A stretch of DNA of 64,000 nt from G963662905 sp963676725 (GTDB lineage: Bacteria > Bacteroidota > Bacteroidia > Bacteroidales > WRLA01): assembly GCA_963676725.1 (NCBI GenBank), contig OY781463.1, positions 1-64,000 on the forward strand, given 5' to 3'. Under the pieces are notes generated by a model. That model ran no database searches. It saw nothing but the letters and a program-made list of their open reading frames with translations, and was not told where the DNA came from. This document shows positions 15,192-23,656 of the stretch, in pieces (the stretch's first letter is position 1; each line of letters begins with the position of its first letter). Position numbers and translations under genes: made by a program.

Positions 15192-15536
15192 TTATAAAAC
15201 CTCTTCAGCTTTTTCTGCAGGGTCTGCAATAACGGCTTTTGTGCCATTATCAATAATTGGCCTTTGGATTAGCTTTGGGTTTTTTAGCATCAAGCCTATT
15301 AAGTCTTGATCGTCAAGTTCTTTCCCTTTAATTTGTTTTTTGTAGATGTCTTCCTGCTTCCTTAATAATCCTGCAGGTTTTAGATTGAGTTTTCGTAAAA
15401 CTTCCTTTAGGGATGCTTCATTAAAAGGCTCATCTTTAAGATATAATATAATTTTATGCTCAAGGCCTTTATCGATGATATATTGCAGTCCTGCCCTGGA
15501 TTTTTTACATCTTGGATTGTGGTAAACGGATATCAT
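15192..15536 (-). CDS. arsC: ArsC/Spx-family arsenate reductase-like protein
   Basis: A 114-residue thioredoxin-fold protein with the active-site segment YHNPRCKKSR at residues 5-14 and the C-terminal NPKLIQRPII motif, both typical of the glutaredoxin-dependent ArsC/YffB family. It would reduce arsenate or another oxyanion or thiol substrate in the cytoplasm. No arsB, arsR or acr3 gene is adjacent, so the arsenate role is by family only; many housekeeping ArsC-like proteins are of this type. It starts 11 bases after the prfB stop. Confidence 0.85.
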   Translation of the reverse strand: MISVYHNPRCKKSRAGLQYIIDKGLEHKIILYLKDEPFNEASLKEVLRKLNLKPAGLLRKQEDIYKKQIKGKELDDQDLIGLMLKNPKLIQRPIIDNGTKAVIADPAEKAEEVL

Positions 15537-15547
15537 ACTGTTCTGTT

Positions 15548-16637
15548 TTATTGTTTGCTAAATTCCATTAGAAATGCTTTCAGGAAATCGTTAATATCGC
15601 CATCAAGAACAGCTTGAACATTACCGCTTTCGTGCTGTGTGCGCAAATCTTTCACCAATCGGTAGGGCTGCATCACATAATTCCTGATTTGTGAGCCCCA
15701 TTCGATTTTCATTTTTTTTCCTTCAATTTCAGCCTGAGCTTCTTTCTTTTTGCGCAATTCTATTTCGTAGAGCTGCGATTTGAGCATTTGCAGGGCTTTT
15801 TCTTTGTTTTGTCCTTGCGAACGTGTCTCTTGGCATTCGATCACAATTTGCGAAGGGCCATGTTTCAAACGAACGGCCGTTTCCACTTTGTTCACATTCT
15901 GGCCTCCCGGACCTCCGGATCTAAACGTGTCCCAGGTAATATCAGCAGCATTAATTTCGATATTAATATTTTCATCCACCAAGGGATAAACATAAACCGA
16001 TGCAAAAGAAGTATGCCTGCGCGATTGCGAATCGAAAGGAGAAATGCGCACCAAGCGGTGCACGCCATTTTCGCCGCGTAGATAGCCAAAAGCAAAATCG
16101 CCATGAAACTCCAAAGCAACGGATTTTATTCCGGCCACTTCTCCTTCACGCACATCCAGTTCTTTGACTTTATAATTGTTTCGTTCGCCCCAGCGGATAT
16201 ACATACGCATCAGCATTTGCGCCCAATCATTGCTTTCGGTTCCGCCTGCTCCTGCGTTTATTTCAAGAATTGCGCCCAGTTTGTCTTCTTCATTACTGAG
16301 CATATTCATAAATTCCAGATCCTTGATTTTGCTCAGGCTTTTTTCATATTGAGTATCGAGCTCTTCTTCACTTGCTTCACCGGCTTCATGAAATTCTAGG
16401 AGGATGCCGAGCTCCTCAATGCTGTCACTCACCTTTTGAAAGGCATCTGTCCAGTGTTTTTTATCTTTTATTTTTTTCAGCAGGATTTCTGCTTTTTTAG
16501 GGTCATCCCAGAAGCTTGTTTGCTGTGTTTGTTCTTCTTCTTCGGCAATTAATGTTAATTTGGCATCAATGTCAAAGGTACCTCCTCAGGGCGAGCAGTC
16601 GCTCTTGAAGCCCCTTATATTGTTCTTCACTTGTCAT
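15548..16637 (-). CDS. prfB: Peptide chain release factor 2, with +1 programmed frameshift
   Basis: The gene is read in two frames. Translation starts at ATG 16637 and gives 21 codons ending RRYL, then TGA (16572-16574); a +1 shift on CTT TGA C continues with DIDAKLTLIAEEE into the main frame, for 362 residues in all (E. coli RF2 has 365). AGGAGG (16581-16586) lies three bases before CTT, the spacing used in E. coli. The main frame has the RF2 SPF tripeptide (RISPFDSQS) and the GGQ motif (SGGPGGQNVNKVE) that triggers peptide release at UGA and UAA. It lies 17 bases after recX. An annotation without the shift would start at 16432 and lose the N-terminus. Confidence 0.97.
16571..16586 (-). other. 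prfB: prfB +1 frameshift site
   Basis: Minus-strand AGGAGGTACCTTTGAC contains an internal Shine-Dalgarno, the slippery CTT and the in-frame TGA followed by C. This is the canonical autoregulatory site: low RF2 slows termination at UGA and favours the shift, which makes more RF2. Confidence 0.97.
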
Positions 16638-16654
16638 GAGTATATTTTTTTATA

Positions 16655-17134
16655 TTATTCATCTTCAGCAGATTCGTTCAGTAATTCGATGATGATATTC
16701 ATTTCATAACCTTTTGAAGCAGCATAGCGAATAAGTTTGGCGTTTTTTTCGCGTCTAGGGATGTTTTGCCCCAATGTAGCTTCCTTTTTACTGATAATTT
16801 GCCGCAAAGTTGCAAGATATTCCTGAGATTCCAAGCTGTTTAATGCTTCATCAATCAGAACAGCAGCAATTTGTTTTTGTTGCATCCCATACCGAATCAT
16901 TAGTTTGCCCCATTTATTGGAGCGGTGTTTGCCGCGAACATAAGCCATGGCAAAACGCTTTTCGTTCAGGAAATTTTCTTCAATAAGTTGTTTTATAATC
17001 TCCTCGCTACTTTTTTTGCCGGCGCCCCATTCGTAGAGTTTTTTTCTCACTTCTGATGTTGCCCTTTCCTGCAATGCACAGTAGCGAAGAATTTTGCCCA
17101 TGAGTTTCTCTTCCGGAACCGCTTTTCGTATCAT
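16655..17134 (-). CDS. recX: RecX family regulatory protein
   Basis: The 159-residue, helix-rich, basic protein has the RecX repeats: ALQERATSEVRKKLYEWG, then FLNEKRFAMAYVRGKHRSNKWGKLMIRYGM, then a third helical repeat. RecX binds and inhibits RecA filaments, limiting recombination. The ATG overlaps the TGA of the upstream sirtuin gene by four bases, so translation is coupled. recA is not in this window. The length is normal for Bacteroidota. Confidence 0.88.
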   Translation of the reverse strand: MIRKAVPEEKLMGKILRYCALQERATSEVRKKLYEWGAGKKSSEEIIKQLIEENFLNEKRFAMAYVRGKHRSNKWGKLMIRYGMQQKQIAAVLIDEALNSLESQEYLATLRQIISKKEATLGQNIPRREKNAKLIRYAASKGYEMNIIIELLNESAEDE

Positions 17135-17835
17135 TTGTCTTCTTTTGCCTGCAAAAGTAGTGATTCGACAAGCTTTGGCGTTTGTGTTGCAGCTTTTCCT
17201 CTGAGAATACAGAGTTTTTTATGTCTTCCTTCGGGTTTTGCTTTTGGGTCGATGAGATATTTTGGGCAGTCTTCGTCCACAAAATTTATAAGTCCTGCGG
17301 CAGGATATACCACCAAGGAAGTGCCAATAATAATAAAAATATCTGCTGTTGATGCTATTTTTACTGCATGTTCAAATTCCGGCACGCCTTCGCCAAACCA
17401 AACAATATGAGGGCGTAGTTGCGATTTTTTCTCGCATAAATCGCCTGTCTTTAATTCCCAATGATCCAGAGTGTATATTAATGATGGGTCGACAGTGCTT
17501 CGGGCTTTTTTTAGTTCGCCATGCAAATGCAAAACATTCGATGATCCGGCTCGTTCATGCAAATCGTCTACATTTTGTGTGATAATATGCACATCATAAT
17601 CCTTTTCGAGGGCTACAAGTGCCTTATGTGCGGCATTTGGGGATACTTCGAATAATTGTTTTCTTCGGATATTGTAAAAACGCAAAACCAATTCCTGATC
17701 ACGTTTCCAGGCAATAGGGCTTGCAACTTCTTCGATGCGATGGTTTTCCCACAAGCCGTTGTTGTCGCGAAATGTGCTGATGCCGCTTTCGGCACTCATT
17801 CCTGCTCCGCTTAAAACCACAATTTTTTTCTTCAT
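17131..17835 (-). CDS. Sir2 family NAD-dependent protein deacylase (class III-like, no zinc ribbon)
   Basis: A 234-residue sirtuin: GAGMSAESGISTFRD binds NAD, TQNVDDLHERAG and HLHGEL supply the catalytic Asn, Asp and His. Tyr54 and Arg57 (FYNIRR) form the Y-x-x-R pair that recognises succinyl and malonyl groups in SIRT5 and CobB. The four zinc-binding cysteines are missing: no CxxC follows HGEL and only one Cys (GDLCEKK) lies in the second position. This is usual for Bacteroidota sirtuins, so the enzyme probably folds without zinc. First gene of a five-gene minus-strand unit. Confidence 0.9.
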   Translation of the reverse strand: MKKKIVVLSGAGMSAESGISTFRDNNGLWENHRIEEVASPIAWKRDQELVLRFYNIRRKQLFEVSPNAAHKALVALEKDYDVHIITQNVDDLHERAGSSNVLHLHGELKKARSTVDPSLIYTLDHWELKTGDLCEKKSQLRPHIVWFGEGVPEFEHAVKIASTADIFIIIGTSLVVYPAAGLINFVDEDCPKYLIDPKAKPEGRHKKLCILRGKAATQTPKLVESLLLQAKEDK

Positions 17836-17892
17836 GGAAATGTATCTTGTTAGTGATGGGTCACTTAGGCCTAATATATTTAAGTTTATAGC

Positions 17893-17919
17893 TTGAATAA
17901 CAAAAATAGTGTATTTTCG
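17893..17919 (+). promoter_or_regulatory. Predicted promoter of the secreted BNR protein
   Basis: TATTTTCG (17912-17919) is a one-mismatch -7 element; TTG at 17893-17895 is a possible -33 with a 16-base spacer. The start codon follows 39 bases later. Confidence 0.4.
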
Positions 17920-17958
17920 TGAGCAATATAATAACGAGTTCCATTAAGCACAGGATTT

Positions 17959-20658
17959 ATGAAAAAATTACACCACTTATTACTTGCGTTTTTGCTTTTT
18001 GCCATGCTTCCGGCAGCCTATATGCTGTTTCAAAATGACAATAACGCACGAAAAGATTATGAAGCATTTTTGCTTAGCGAGTATGCAAAAATCCCTCAGG
18101 CGGATGCCGCTTCAGAAAAACTTCCGGATATGCCCGAAATGGCAGGCGTTATGGATTATTTTATGACCATGGATCCGAAAACAAAACAAGTGCCTTTGGA
18201 TCGTTTGACAAAAGCCCGCAAAGCAACCGATCTTGCAAAACAGCGCAGCATGGATCCAATGCCCGAGTGGACCTCCGTTCCCGCAAATATGGGTGGACGC
18301 GCCAGAACAATGATGTGGGATCCAAACGATCCAACGCATAATAAGGCTTGGGCAGGATCTGTAACCGGTGGTTTATGGTATAATGATGACGTAAGTTATG
18401 AGGAGTCGGAATGGATACCCGTAGAAAGCATGTGGGCAAGCTTGTCAATCAGTGTTATTACTTACGACCCGAATAATTCACAGATATTTTATGTGGGAAC
18501 AGGCGAAGCTGAAACCGCCCGTATCATTTACCGCGAATCTTCAGGCGTTGGTGTTGGTATTTATAAATCTTTGGATGGCGGGCAAAGTTGGTCTTTATTA
18601 CCTTCTACCGAGCGCTTTAAGTATATTACTGATGTTGTGGTGCGTAATGAAAATGGCAATAGCGTCATTTATGCAGCAGCAGCAAGCGGCATTTATAAAG
18701 GTGAGATACAGGAAAGCAATACAAACGGTTTGTGGCGTTCAGAAGATGGTGGCGAAAATTGGGAACAAGTGCTTCCCTTGATTCCCGGAGAAGATATGCC
18801 CTATGCCGTTTCCGATATTGAATTGGGCGCAGATAATAAATTGTATGTTGGCTCTGCTGCTACTGTCGATCTGAAAGGTGGGGCTACAATTTTTACTTCT
18901 GATGAAGGAACTTCCGGCAGCTGGACTGTTAATGAGACCTATAAATTTCTGATTGAAGGGCAATCCTATTATAAATATCCGGAACGTATTGTCCTTGCAT
19001 GTGCCCCTTCTGATGAAAATAGGGTTTATGCCGGCGTTTCTGTTGGTTATCAGGATTCAGGAGATGGTTTTATTAAGTTTCAGGCAAATTATTTCATTCG
19101 CAGCGACGATAAAGGAGAGAGCTGGTACGAAGTACAATTGCCTGCTACATCACCAAAAAATTGGGCTTATTTGTCTTGGCATGCTATGGCAATTGAAGTG
19201 CATCCCCTTGATGCCGATTTTGTGTATGCAGGTGGCCTTGATCTTTATGTTACGCCGAATGGAGGTTTTTCGTGGAATAAAGTAACAGATTGGGCTTTAA
19301 TGTATTATGGCGGTGGTGATGATTATGTGCATGGAGATCAGCACGATATCGCTTTTAATCCCGGAGAGCCAAATGAAGCAATATTTTCTTCGGATGGAGG
19401 GATATTTTTTACGAATGAATCCAACGATCTAAGCCCGGTTTTTACAGAGGCAAATGTTGGTTTTAATACCCTTCAGTTTTATACTTGTGCCCTGCATCCT
19501 GAAGAGGAAATATTCTTGGGTGGTTTGCAGGATAATGGTACACTGCGTTATGATGGTGAACCATTAACAATCAACTCTATGGCAACTGGAGGTGATGGTG
19601 CTTATTGCTTTATCGATGAGGATACCCCCAATAATTGGATTACAACTGTGTATTATACAACCATCGCCGGATGGGAAGGCCAATATACTATGTCATACAA
19701 TCAATGGTCTAAGGGAACTTTTGTAAACCCAATGGATTATGATGATAATAATGATGCGCTCTACGGAAATAGTTGCCGTTTCAATGGGGAACTGGCAGAT
19801 CAAATATATCGTATAAATGGTTTGCCCCGAGAGCAAGGAATCTCAATTCTCTACCTGAACACAGGGACTTCTGTTCCTTTTAGCCATGTAAAAGTGTCGC
19901 CATTTTCTGATGATGAGGTTACATTATTTGTTGGTTCACAATCCGGAAGGATGTTCCGCATAGAAAATGCACAGTCAACTGAATATAATATTACTGAGAT
20001 TACTTCTAATGAATGGCCAATTGCCAATATCAGCTGTATTGCTGTGGGCGGCTCTGAAGATACTTTGCTCGTTACATTCAGCAATTATGGGGTAAATTCT
20101 ATATGGCAAAGCACTGATGGTGGAGATAATTGGCAAAGTAAAGAGGCTAATCTCCCTGATATTCCGGTTCGCTGGGCCATTTATCATCCTGAAGGTTCAG
20201 CACAGGCAATGATTGCAACAGAAACTGGTGTTTGGATCTGTAAAAACCTAAATGAAGACGATGCAGTTTGGGAACCGGGTGGTGTTAATTATCCTAATGT
20301 GCGGACAGATATGCTTCAAATGAGAACAAGTGACAATATGGTGCTTGCGGCAACCCATGGCCGAGGGCTGATTTACACAAACTGGGATTTTGACCAAACA
20401 GTGCCTGTTGATGAAGTAGCTGAAACTATACTGAATGTCTATCCAAATCCGGCGACGGATTTTATTCAGGTCGATCTGCCAGAAAATATTTTAGAGGCAA
20501 CAATCTCTGTTTATGATATACAAGGGAAAAAAGTATATAGCGGCTTTCAAAAGGCGACATCACGCATTGATATCCAAAGTCTTCCTGCAGGAAATTATGT
20601 CATTCGCATGGAATCTGACGGAAAAATGATTGGATCCTCCAAGCTTGTTAAAAAATAA
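17959..20658 (+). CDS. Secreted BNR/Asp-box beta-propeller protein with T9SS sorting domain
   Basis: The 899-residue protein has a signal peptide (about 1-25), then a sortilin/VPS10-like propeller region with at least five Asp-box motifs (SLDGGQSW, SEDGGENW, SDDKGESW, TPNGGFSW, STDGGDNW). The C-terminal 75 residues (VYPNPATDFIQVDL, YDIQGKKVYSG, LPAGNYVIRM) are a type A Por/T9SS sorting domain, so it should be exported across the outer membrane and anchored or released. Asp-box propellers occur in xyloglucanases, sialidases and adhesive proteins. I do not see a clear glycosidase active site, so the activity is open. Monocistronic, with a terminator behind it. Confidence 0.85.
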   Translation: MKKLHHLLLAFLLFAMLPAAYMLFQNDNNARKDYEAFLLSEYAKIPQADAASEKLPDMPEMAGVMDYFMTMDPKTKQVPLDRLTKARKATDLAKQRSMDPMPEWTSVPANMGGRARTMMWDPNDPTHNKAWAGSVTGGLWYNDDVSYEESEWIPVESMWASLSISVITYDPNNSQIFYVGTGEAETARIIYRESSGVGVGIYKSLDGGQSWSLLPSTERFKYITDVVVRNENGNSVIYAAAASGIYKGEIQESNTNGLWRSEDGGENWEQVLPLIPGEDMPYAVSDIELGADNKLYVGSAATVDLKGGATIFTSDEGTSGSWTVNETYKFLIEGQSYYKYPERIVLACAPSDENRVYAGVSVGYQDSGDGFIKFQANYFIRSDDKGESWYEVQLPATSPKNWAYLSWHAMAIEVHPLDADFVYAGGLDLYVTPNGGFSWNKVTDWALMYYGGGDDYVHGDQHDIAFNPGEPNEAIFSSDGGIFFTNESNDLSPVFTEANVGFNTLQFYTCALHPEEEIFLGGLQDNGTLRYDGEPLTINSMATGGDGAYCFIDEDTPNNWITTVYYTTIAGWEGQYTMSYNQWSKGTFVNPMDYDDNNDALYGNSCRFNGELADQIYRINGLPREQGISILYLNTGTSVPFSHVKVSPFSDDEVTLFVGSQSGRMFRIENAQSTEYNITEITSNEWPIANISCIAVGGSEDTLLVTFSNYGVNSIWQSTDGGDNWQSKEANLPDIPVRWAIYHPEGSAQAMIATETGVWICKNLNEDDAVWEPGGVNYPNVRTDMLQMRTSDNMVLAATHGRGLIYTNWDFDQTVPVDEVAETILNVYPNPATDFIQVDLPENILEATISVYDIQGKKVYSGFQKATSRIDIQSLPAGNYVIRMESDGKMIGSSKLVKK

Positions 20659-20673
20659 ATAGGAATATCATTG

Positions 20674-20708
20674 AAAAAAGCCATCCAATATTTTTGGGTG
20701 GCTTTTTT
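20674..20708. terminator. Bidirectional terminator
   Basis: Nine-base arms (20678-20686 and 20695-20703, one G-T pair) flanked by A and T runs serve both the BNR gene (plus) and the convergent thioredoxin-like gene (minus). Confidence 0.85.
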
Positions 20709-20720
20709 GTTTGCTCTAAT

Positions 20721-21044
20721 TTATTCAAAAATCATATCATAAGGCCGGCTAATCGCTTCTGCCATCTCCTGTATGCTGATGTATTTTGAAAAACGTTTGT
20801 ATTCCTGAGCTTCAAAAAATACTAAAATCGTTGGGTTTGAAAAAACACCATAGCGTGAAGTCAGTGCTTCATTGCCTTCAGAATTAATGAGTTTAAATTC
20901 TATTTCAGGGAAATAGCGCTGAAGCATTTCCTCAACTTTTGGCCTCAGGCTAAGGCATGGAGCGCAATTATCATTATAAAAATAGAGCATTACTGCGCTT
21001 TTTTCACGAATTGTTTTTTCGGTTTCCTGAAGAAGATCTGTCAT
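20721..21044 (-). CDS. Thioredoxin-like protein (CAPC active site)
   Basis: A 107-residue thioredoxin-fold protein with FYNDNCAPCLSLRPKVEEML, so the redox motif is Cys-Ala-Pro-Cys in place of CGPC, and the cis-proline is in FSNPTILVFF. No signal peptide, hence cytoplasmic. Such variants act as specialised disulfide reductases; the partner is unknown. It stands alone between divergent and convergent neighbours. Distinct from the canonical trxA at 34836. Confidence 0.85.
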   Translation of the reverse strand: MTDLLQETEKTIREKSAVMLYFYNDNCAPCLSLRPKVEEMLQRYFPEIEFKLINSEGNEALTSRYGVFSNPTILVFFEAQEYKRFSKYISIQEMAEAISRPYDMIFE

Positions 21045-21189
21045 TATATTTTTTGATTTAGGTGGTTTGGTTCAGGAGACAATAGTTTCCTGAAAACAGA
21101 AAGCAAACAGCAAGAACATAAAAAAGTTCAGTTTATTTTAAGCCAAAAAAAAGCTTCTTTCTTCGAGTGAAAAGTGTGCAATGGATTTT

Positions 21190-21217
21190 TTTGACTGAAA
21201 TTTTCTTTGTTAATTTG
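21190..21217 (+). promoter_or_regulatory. Predicted promoter of the ammonia-lyase
   Basis: TTTG (21190-21193) and TAATTTG (21211-21217) with a 17-base spacer resemble the -33/-7 pair. They lie inside the longer reading frame and so support the start at 21248. Confidence 0.45.
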
Positions 21218-21247
21218 TTAACAATAAATAAAACTACATTCAAAATT

Positions 21248-22771
21248 ATGACTTATATTATTAAAGGTGCGGGACTTACCATCGAAAATGTGGTGGAAGT
21301 CGCCAGAAATCGCAAAAAAGTGGAGCTCCATCCCGATGCTCTTGCGCGCATTATTAAATGCCGTGCGATGTTGGAAAAGAAAATTGAAGCCGGTGAAATA
21401 ATGTATGGCGTCAATACAGGTATTGGTGAGTTTTCTGAAGTTGTGCTTGATGATTCTCAGGTGAAGGAATTTCAGAAATACCTTATTTATAATCATGCAG
21501 CCGGTATTGGTGATGCAATGCCCGAAGATTGGGTGCGTGGCGCAATGCTAGGTCGTGCAAATGTGCATGCCCATGGAAATTCCGGTTGTCGCCCTATTAT
21601 TACACAGACATTAATTGAGATGCTGAATAAAGGAGTAACCCCATTTGTCTGCCAGAAAGGTTCTGTTGGCGCCAGCGGCGATTTAGCGCCAATGTCGCAA
21701 ATCGCTCTTTTGATGATGGGCGAAGGCAAGGCTTTTTATAAAGGAGAGCTTTTAAGCGGTGCGGAAGCAATGAAGCGCGCAGAAATTGAAGTGCCCGGAT
21801 TACAAGCCCGCGATGGCCTTGCTACTATTAATGGGAGTAATGTGCTTACTGCCATGAGTGCCCTATTTTTATATGATGCCAATAATTGGTTGAAGCAAGC
21901 AGAAATTGCAGCAGCAATGTCTTTGGAGGCGCTTAAAGCCAATATGAAGCCCTATAGTGCTAAACTTCATGAAATCAGAGGTTTTTCGGGTGCCGTACGC
22001 AGTGCTGAAGCAATCCGTCGCATTGTGGAAGGTGGCGATTTGGCCGAAGGAAAAGTGAAATGCAAAGTGCAGGACGCTTATTCTATGCGTTCTACACCTC
22101 AGGTTATTGGAGCAGCACACGATGCAATGCGCTGGGCACGCTCTCAAGTAGAAATAGAACTGAATGGAGTAGGGGATAACCCAATTTTCTTCCCTGATGA
22201 AAATATACAGCTTAGTGGTGCAAACTTTCAAGGAAGCCCGGTTTCGGTACCAATGGATATGGCAGGAGCTTGTATTACAATGATAAGCGTGCTTTCAGAA
22301 CGCCGTATGAACCGTTTGAATAATCCAGCCCTGAGTGTAGGTTTGCCGGCATTTCTTACCAAAGGAGCCGGAATGTTCAGTGGCTTAATGCTCTCGCAAT
22401 ATACTGCTGATATGCAGATTGTTGAGCAACGTATTCTTTCAGCGCCTGCATCAATTCAGTCTATTCCTGCGGCTGCCGATCAGGAAGACTTCGTCTCGAT
22501 GGGAATGAATACAGCACTCAAGAACTTCCAGATTATTGATAATGCTTATGGTATTTTAGGTATAGAGTTTATGGCAGCAGCCCAAGCCCTTGATTTTCGG
22601 GAATATGCTTTTGGTAAGGGAACGCAAAAGGCTCATGATGTAATCAGAAAGCATGTCGATTTTCTCGACATCGACCGTCCACTCTATAACGACCACAACA
22701 CAATGAAAGATCTGGTGAAAAATTGTGATATTTTGCATCATGTTGAAGCATTGATTGGCTCTTTAGAATAG
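21248..22771 (+). CDS. HAL/PAL/TAL family aromatic amino acid ammonia-lyase (histidase-like)
   Basis: The 507-residue protein has the MIO-forming Ala-Ser-Gly at 142-144 in GSVGASGDLAPMSQ, the catalytic Tyr in YGVNTGIGEFS, and the family signature QDAYSMRSTPQVIGA. It eliminates ammonia from histidine, tyrosine or phenylalanine. At the selectivity site it reads YNHAAGIG; the His matches the Ser-His pair of histidases better than the His-Leu or Phe-Leu pairs of tyrosine and phenylalanine lyases, so histidine is the favoured substrate. No hutU, hutI or ftcD lies nearby. An upstream TTG/ATG-extended frame from 21167 exists, but the conserved N-terminus (TYIIKGAGLTIENVV) starts at 21248. Confidence 0.88.
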   Translation: MTYIIKGAGLTIENVVEVARNRKKVELHPDALARIIKCRAMLEKKIEAGEIMYGVNTGIGEFSEVVLDDSQVKEFQKYLIYNHAAGIGDAMPEDWVRGAMLGRANVHAHGNSGCRPIITQTLIEMLNKGVTPFVCQKGSVGASGDLAPMSQIALLMMGEGKAFYKGELLSGAEAMKRAEIEVPGLQARDGLATINGSNVLTAMSALFLYDANNWLKQAEIAAAMSLEALKANMKPYSAKLHEIRGFSGAVRSAEAIRRIVEGGDLAEGKVKCKVQDAYSMRSTPQVIGAAHDAMRWARSQVEIELNGVGDNPIFFPDENIQLSGANFQGSPVSVPMDMAGACITMISVLSERRMNRLNNPALSVGLPAFLTKGAGMFSGLMLSQYTADMQIVEQRILSAPASIQSIPAAADQEDFVSMGMNTALKNFQIIDNAYGILGIEFMAAAQALDFREYAFGKGTQKAHDVIRKHVDFLDIDRPLYNDHNTMKDLVKNCDILHHVEALIGSLE

Positions 22772-22792
22772 ATTTTTTATCTGTATTGATTC

Positions 22793-22831
22793 AACGCAGC
22801 ACTAAATTTCGTATTGGCGCTGCGTTTTTTT
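22793..22831 (+). terminator. Terminator of the ammonia-lyase gene
   Basis: AACGCAGC (22793-22800) pairs with GCTGCGTT (22819-22826) across an 18-base loop, followed by a T run to 22831. The -33 of the next gene lies in the loop. Confidence 0.75.
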
Positions 22832-22844
22832 ATGTTATTTTTGC
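22814..22844 (+). promoter_or_regulatory. Predicted promoter of the small membrane protein
   Basis: TTG (22814-22816), a 19-base spacer and TATTTTTGC (22836-22844, exact TAnnTTTGC) form one of the best promoter matches in the window. They overlap the upstream terminator. Confidence 0.6.
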
Positions 22845-22863
22845 GCGTTATTTAATGGATCTT

Positions 22864-23310
22864 ATGAAAAACCCTTTTCTTCCAGATTTTACAAACGGCA
22901 ATAGCCGAAATAAAAATATACGTCCGGATATACTCACCGCCTTGTGCATCCTAACTTTTTTCTTTAGTGGTGTTTCTGCAATATCATACCTGACAATCCT
23001 AATGTCTTATGATATGATTGCAGAAATGGTTCAAAATGCAGAAATCAAACTACCCGGTATTGAAATTTTATTTAGTGGTGGAAGATCTTTTTTTGCTTTA
23101 GGTGCTATATTTAATATAGTGTCTTTATGGGGAGCAATTTTAATGTTTCGTTTAAAGCGAATAGGTTTCCACCTTTATACTGCAGCGCAGATTTTTCTAT
23201 TGATCATACCTCTAACAATGCTTGTTGAATATCAATTCTCTGTTTTGGAACTTTCTGCAAGCCTTGCATTTATAGTTTTCTATCGTCTACACATCAAATA
23301 TATGAATTAA
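22864..23310 (+). CDS. Small four-helix membrane protein, unknown function
   Basis: A 148-residue protein (if started at ATG 22864; ATG 22855 is an alternative) with a short hydrophilic N-terminus and four hydrophobic helices (about residues 24-48, 78-98, 103-122 and 126-143). No catalytic motif or known family is recognised. The frame is open back to 22786, but the predicted promoter and the previous terminator lie in that part, so the short start is preferred. It sits alone between the ammonia-lyase and the SusC gene. It resembles generic small inner-membrane proteins found throughout the Bacteroidota. Confidence 0.65.
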   Translation: MKNPFLPDFTNGNSRNKNIRPDILTALCILTFFFSGVSAISYLTILMSYDMIAEMVQNAEIKLPGIEILFSGGRSFFALGAIFNIVSLWGAILMFRLKRIGFHLYTAAQIFLLIIPLTMLVEYQFSVLELSASLAFIVFYRLHIKYMN

Positions 23311-23656
23311 GGGCCTTTCTCCTTATATCACATTCTCGTTTTCTTGTTTTTGATGCACCTGTTGACTTTTTTTTCTCGACAAAAGATGCTGTTTTGCTAT
23401 TTATTTCAAGCTTCTTAAAATATAATTATTGAGGTGTGAGATTTTTTTTGGTTAATAAATTGTTATTTTTTTTTGGCTGTGTGAAAAAAACTTTCTAATT
23501 TGCCGCTGCAAACCAATCCCGATTCCGATGATGCCATTTATCATTGATCAGCCACCTCCATAAGTTCAGTTCCCTGAACCTTAAACCTTATTAATCATTT
23601 AGAAATTTTTTTCAACATTAACCATATCAACCATTACTAACCAAAACCGTATAATT
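23311..23656 (+). other. Long leader region upstream of susC
   Basis: About 345 bases without a gene. It holds the predicted susC promoter (23472-23503) and then a leader of about 145 bases. A small hairpin, GTTCAG-TTCC-CTGAAC (23564-23579), lies in the leader. I recognise no riboswitch. Confidence 0.55.
23472..23503 (+). promoter_or_regulatory. Predicted promoter of the susC-susD pair
   Basis: TTTG (23472-23475), a 20-base spacer and TAATTTGC (23496-23503) form a good -33/-7 pair with a leader of about 145 bases. Confidence 0.5.

Noticed and set aside
15548..16637. prfB as a frameshifted pseudogene or sequencing error.
   Set aside because: The stop, slippery codon and internal Shine-Dalgarno are exactly those of the known RF2 programmed frameshift, and the rest of the gene is intact.
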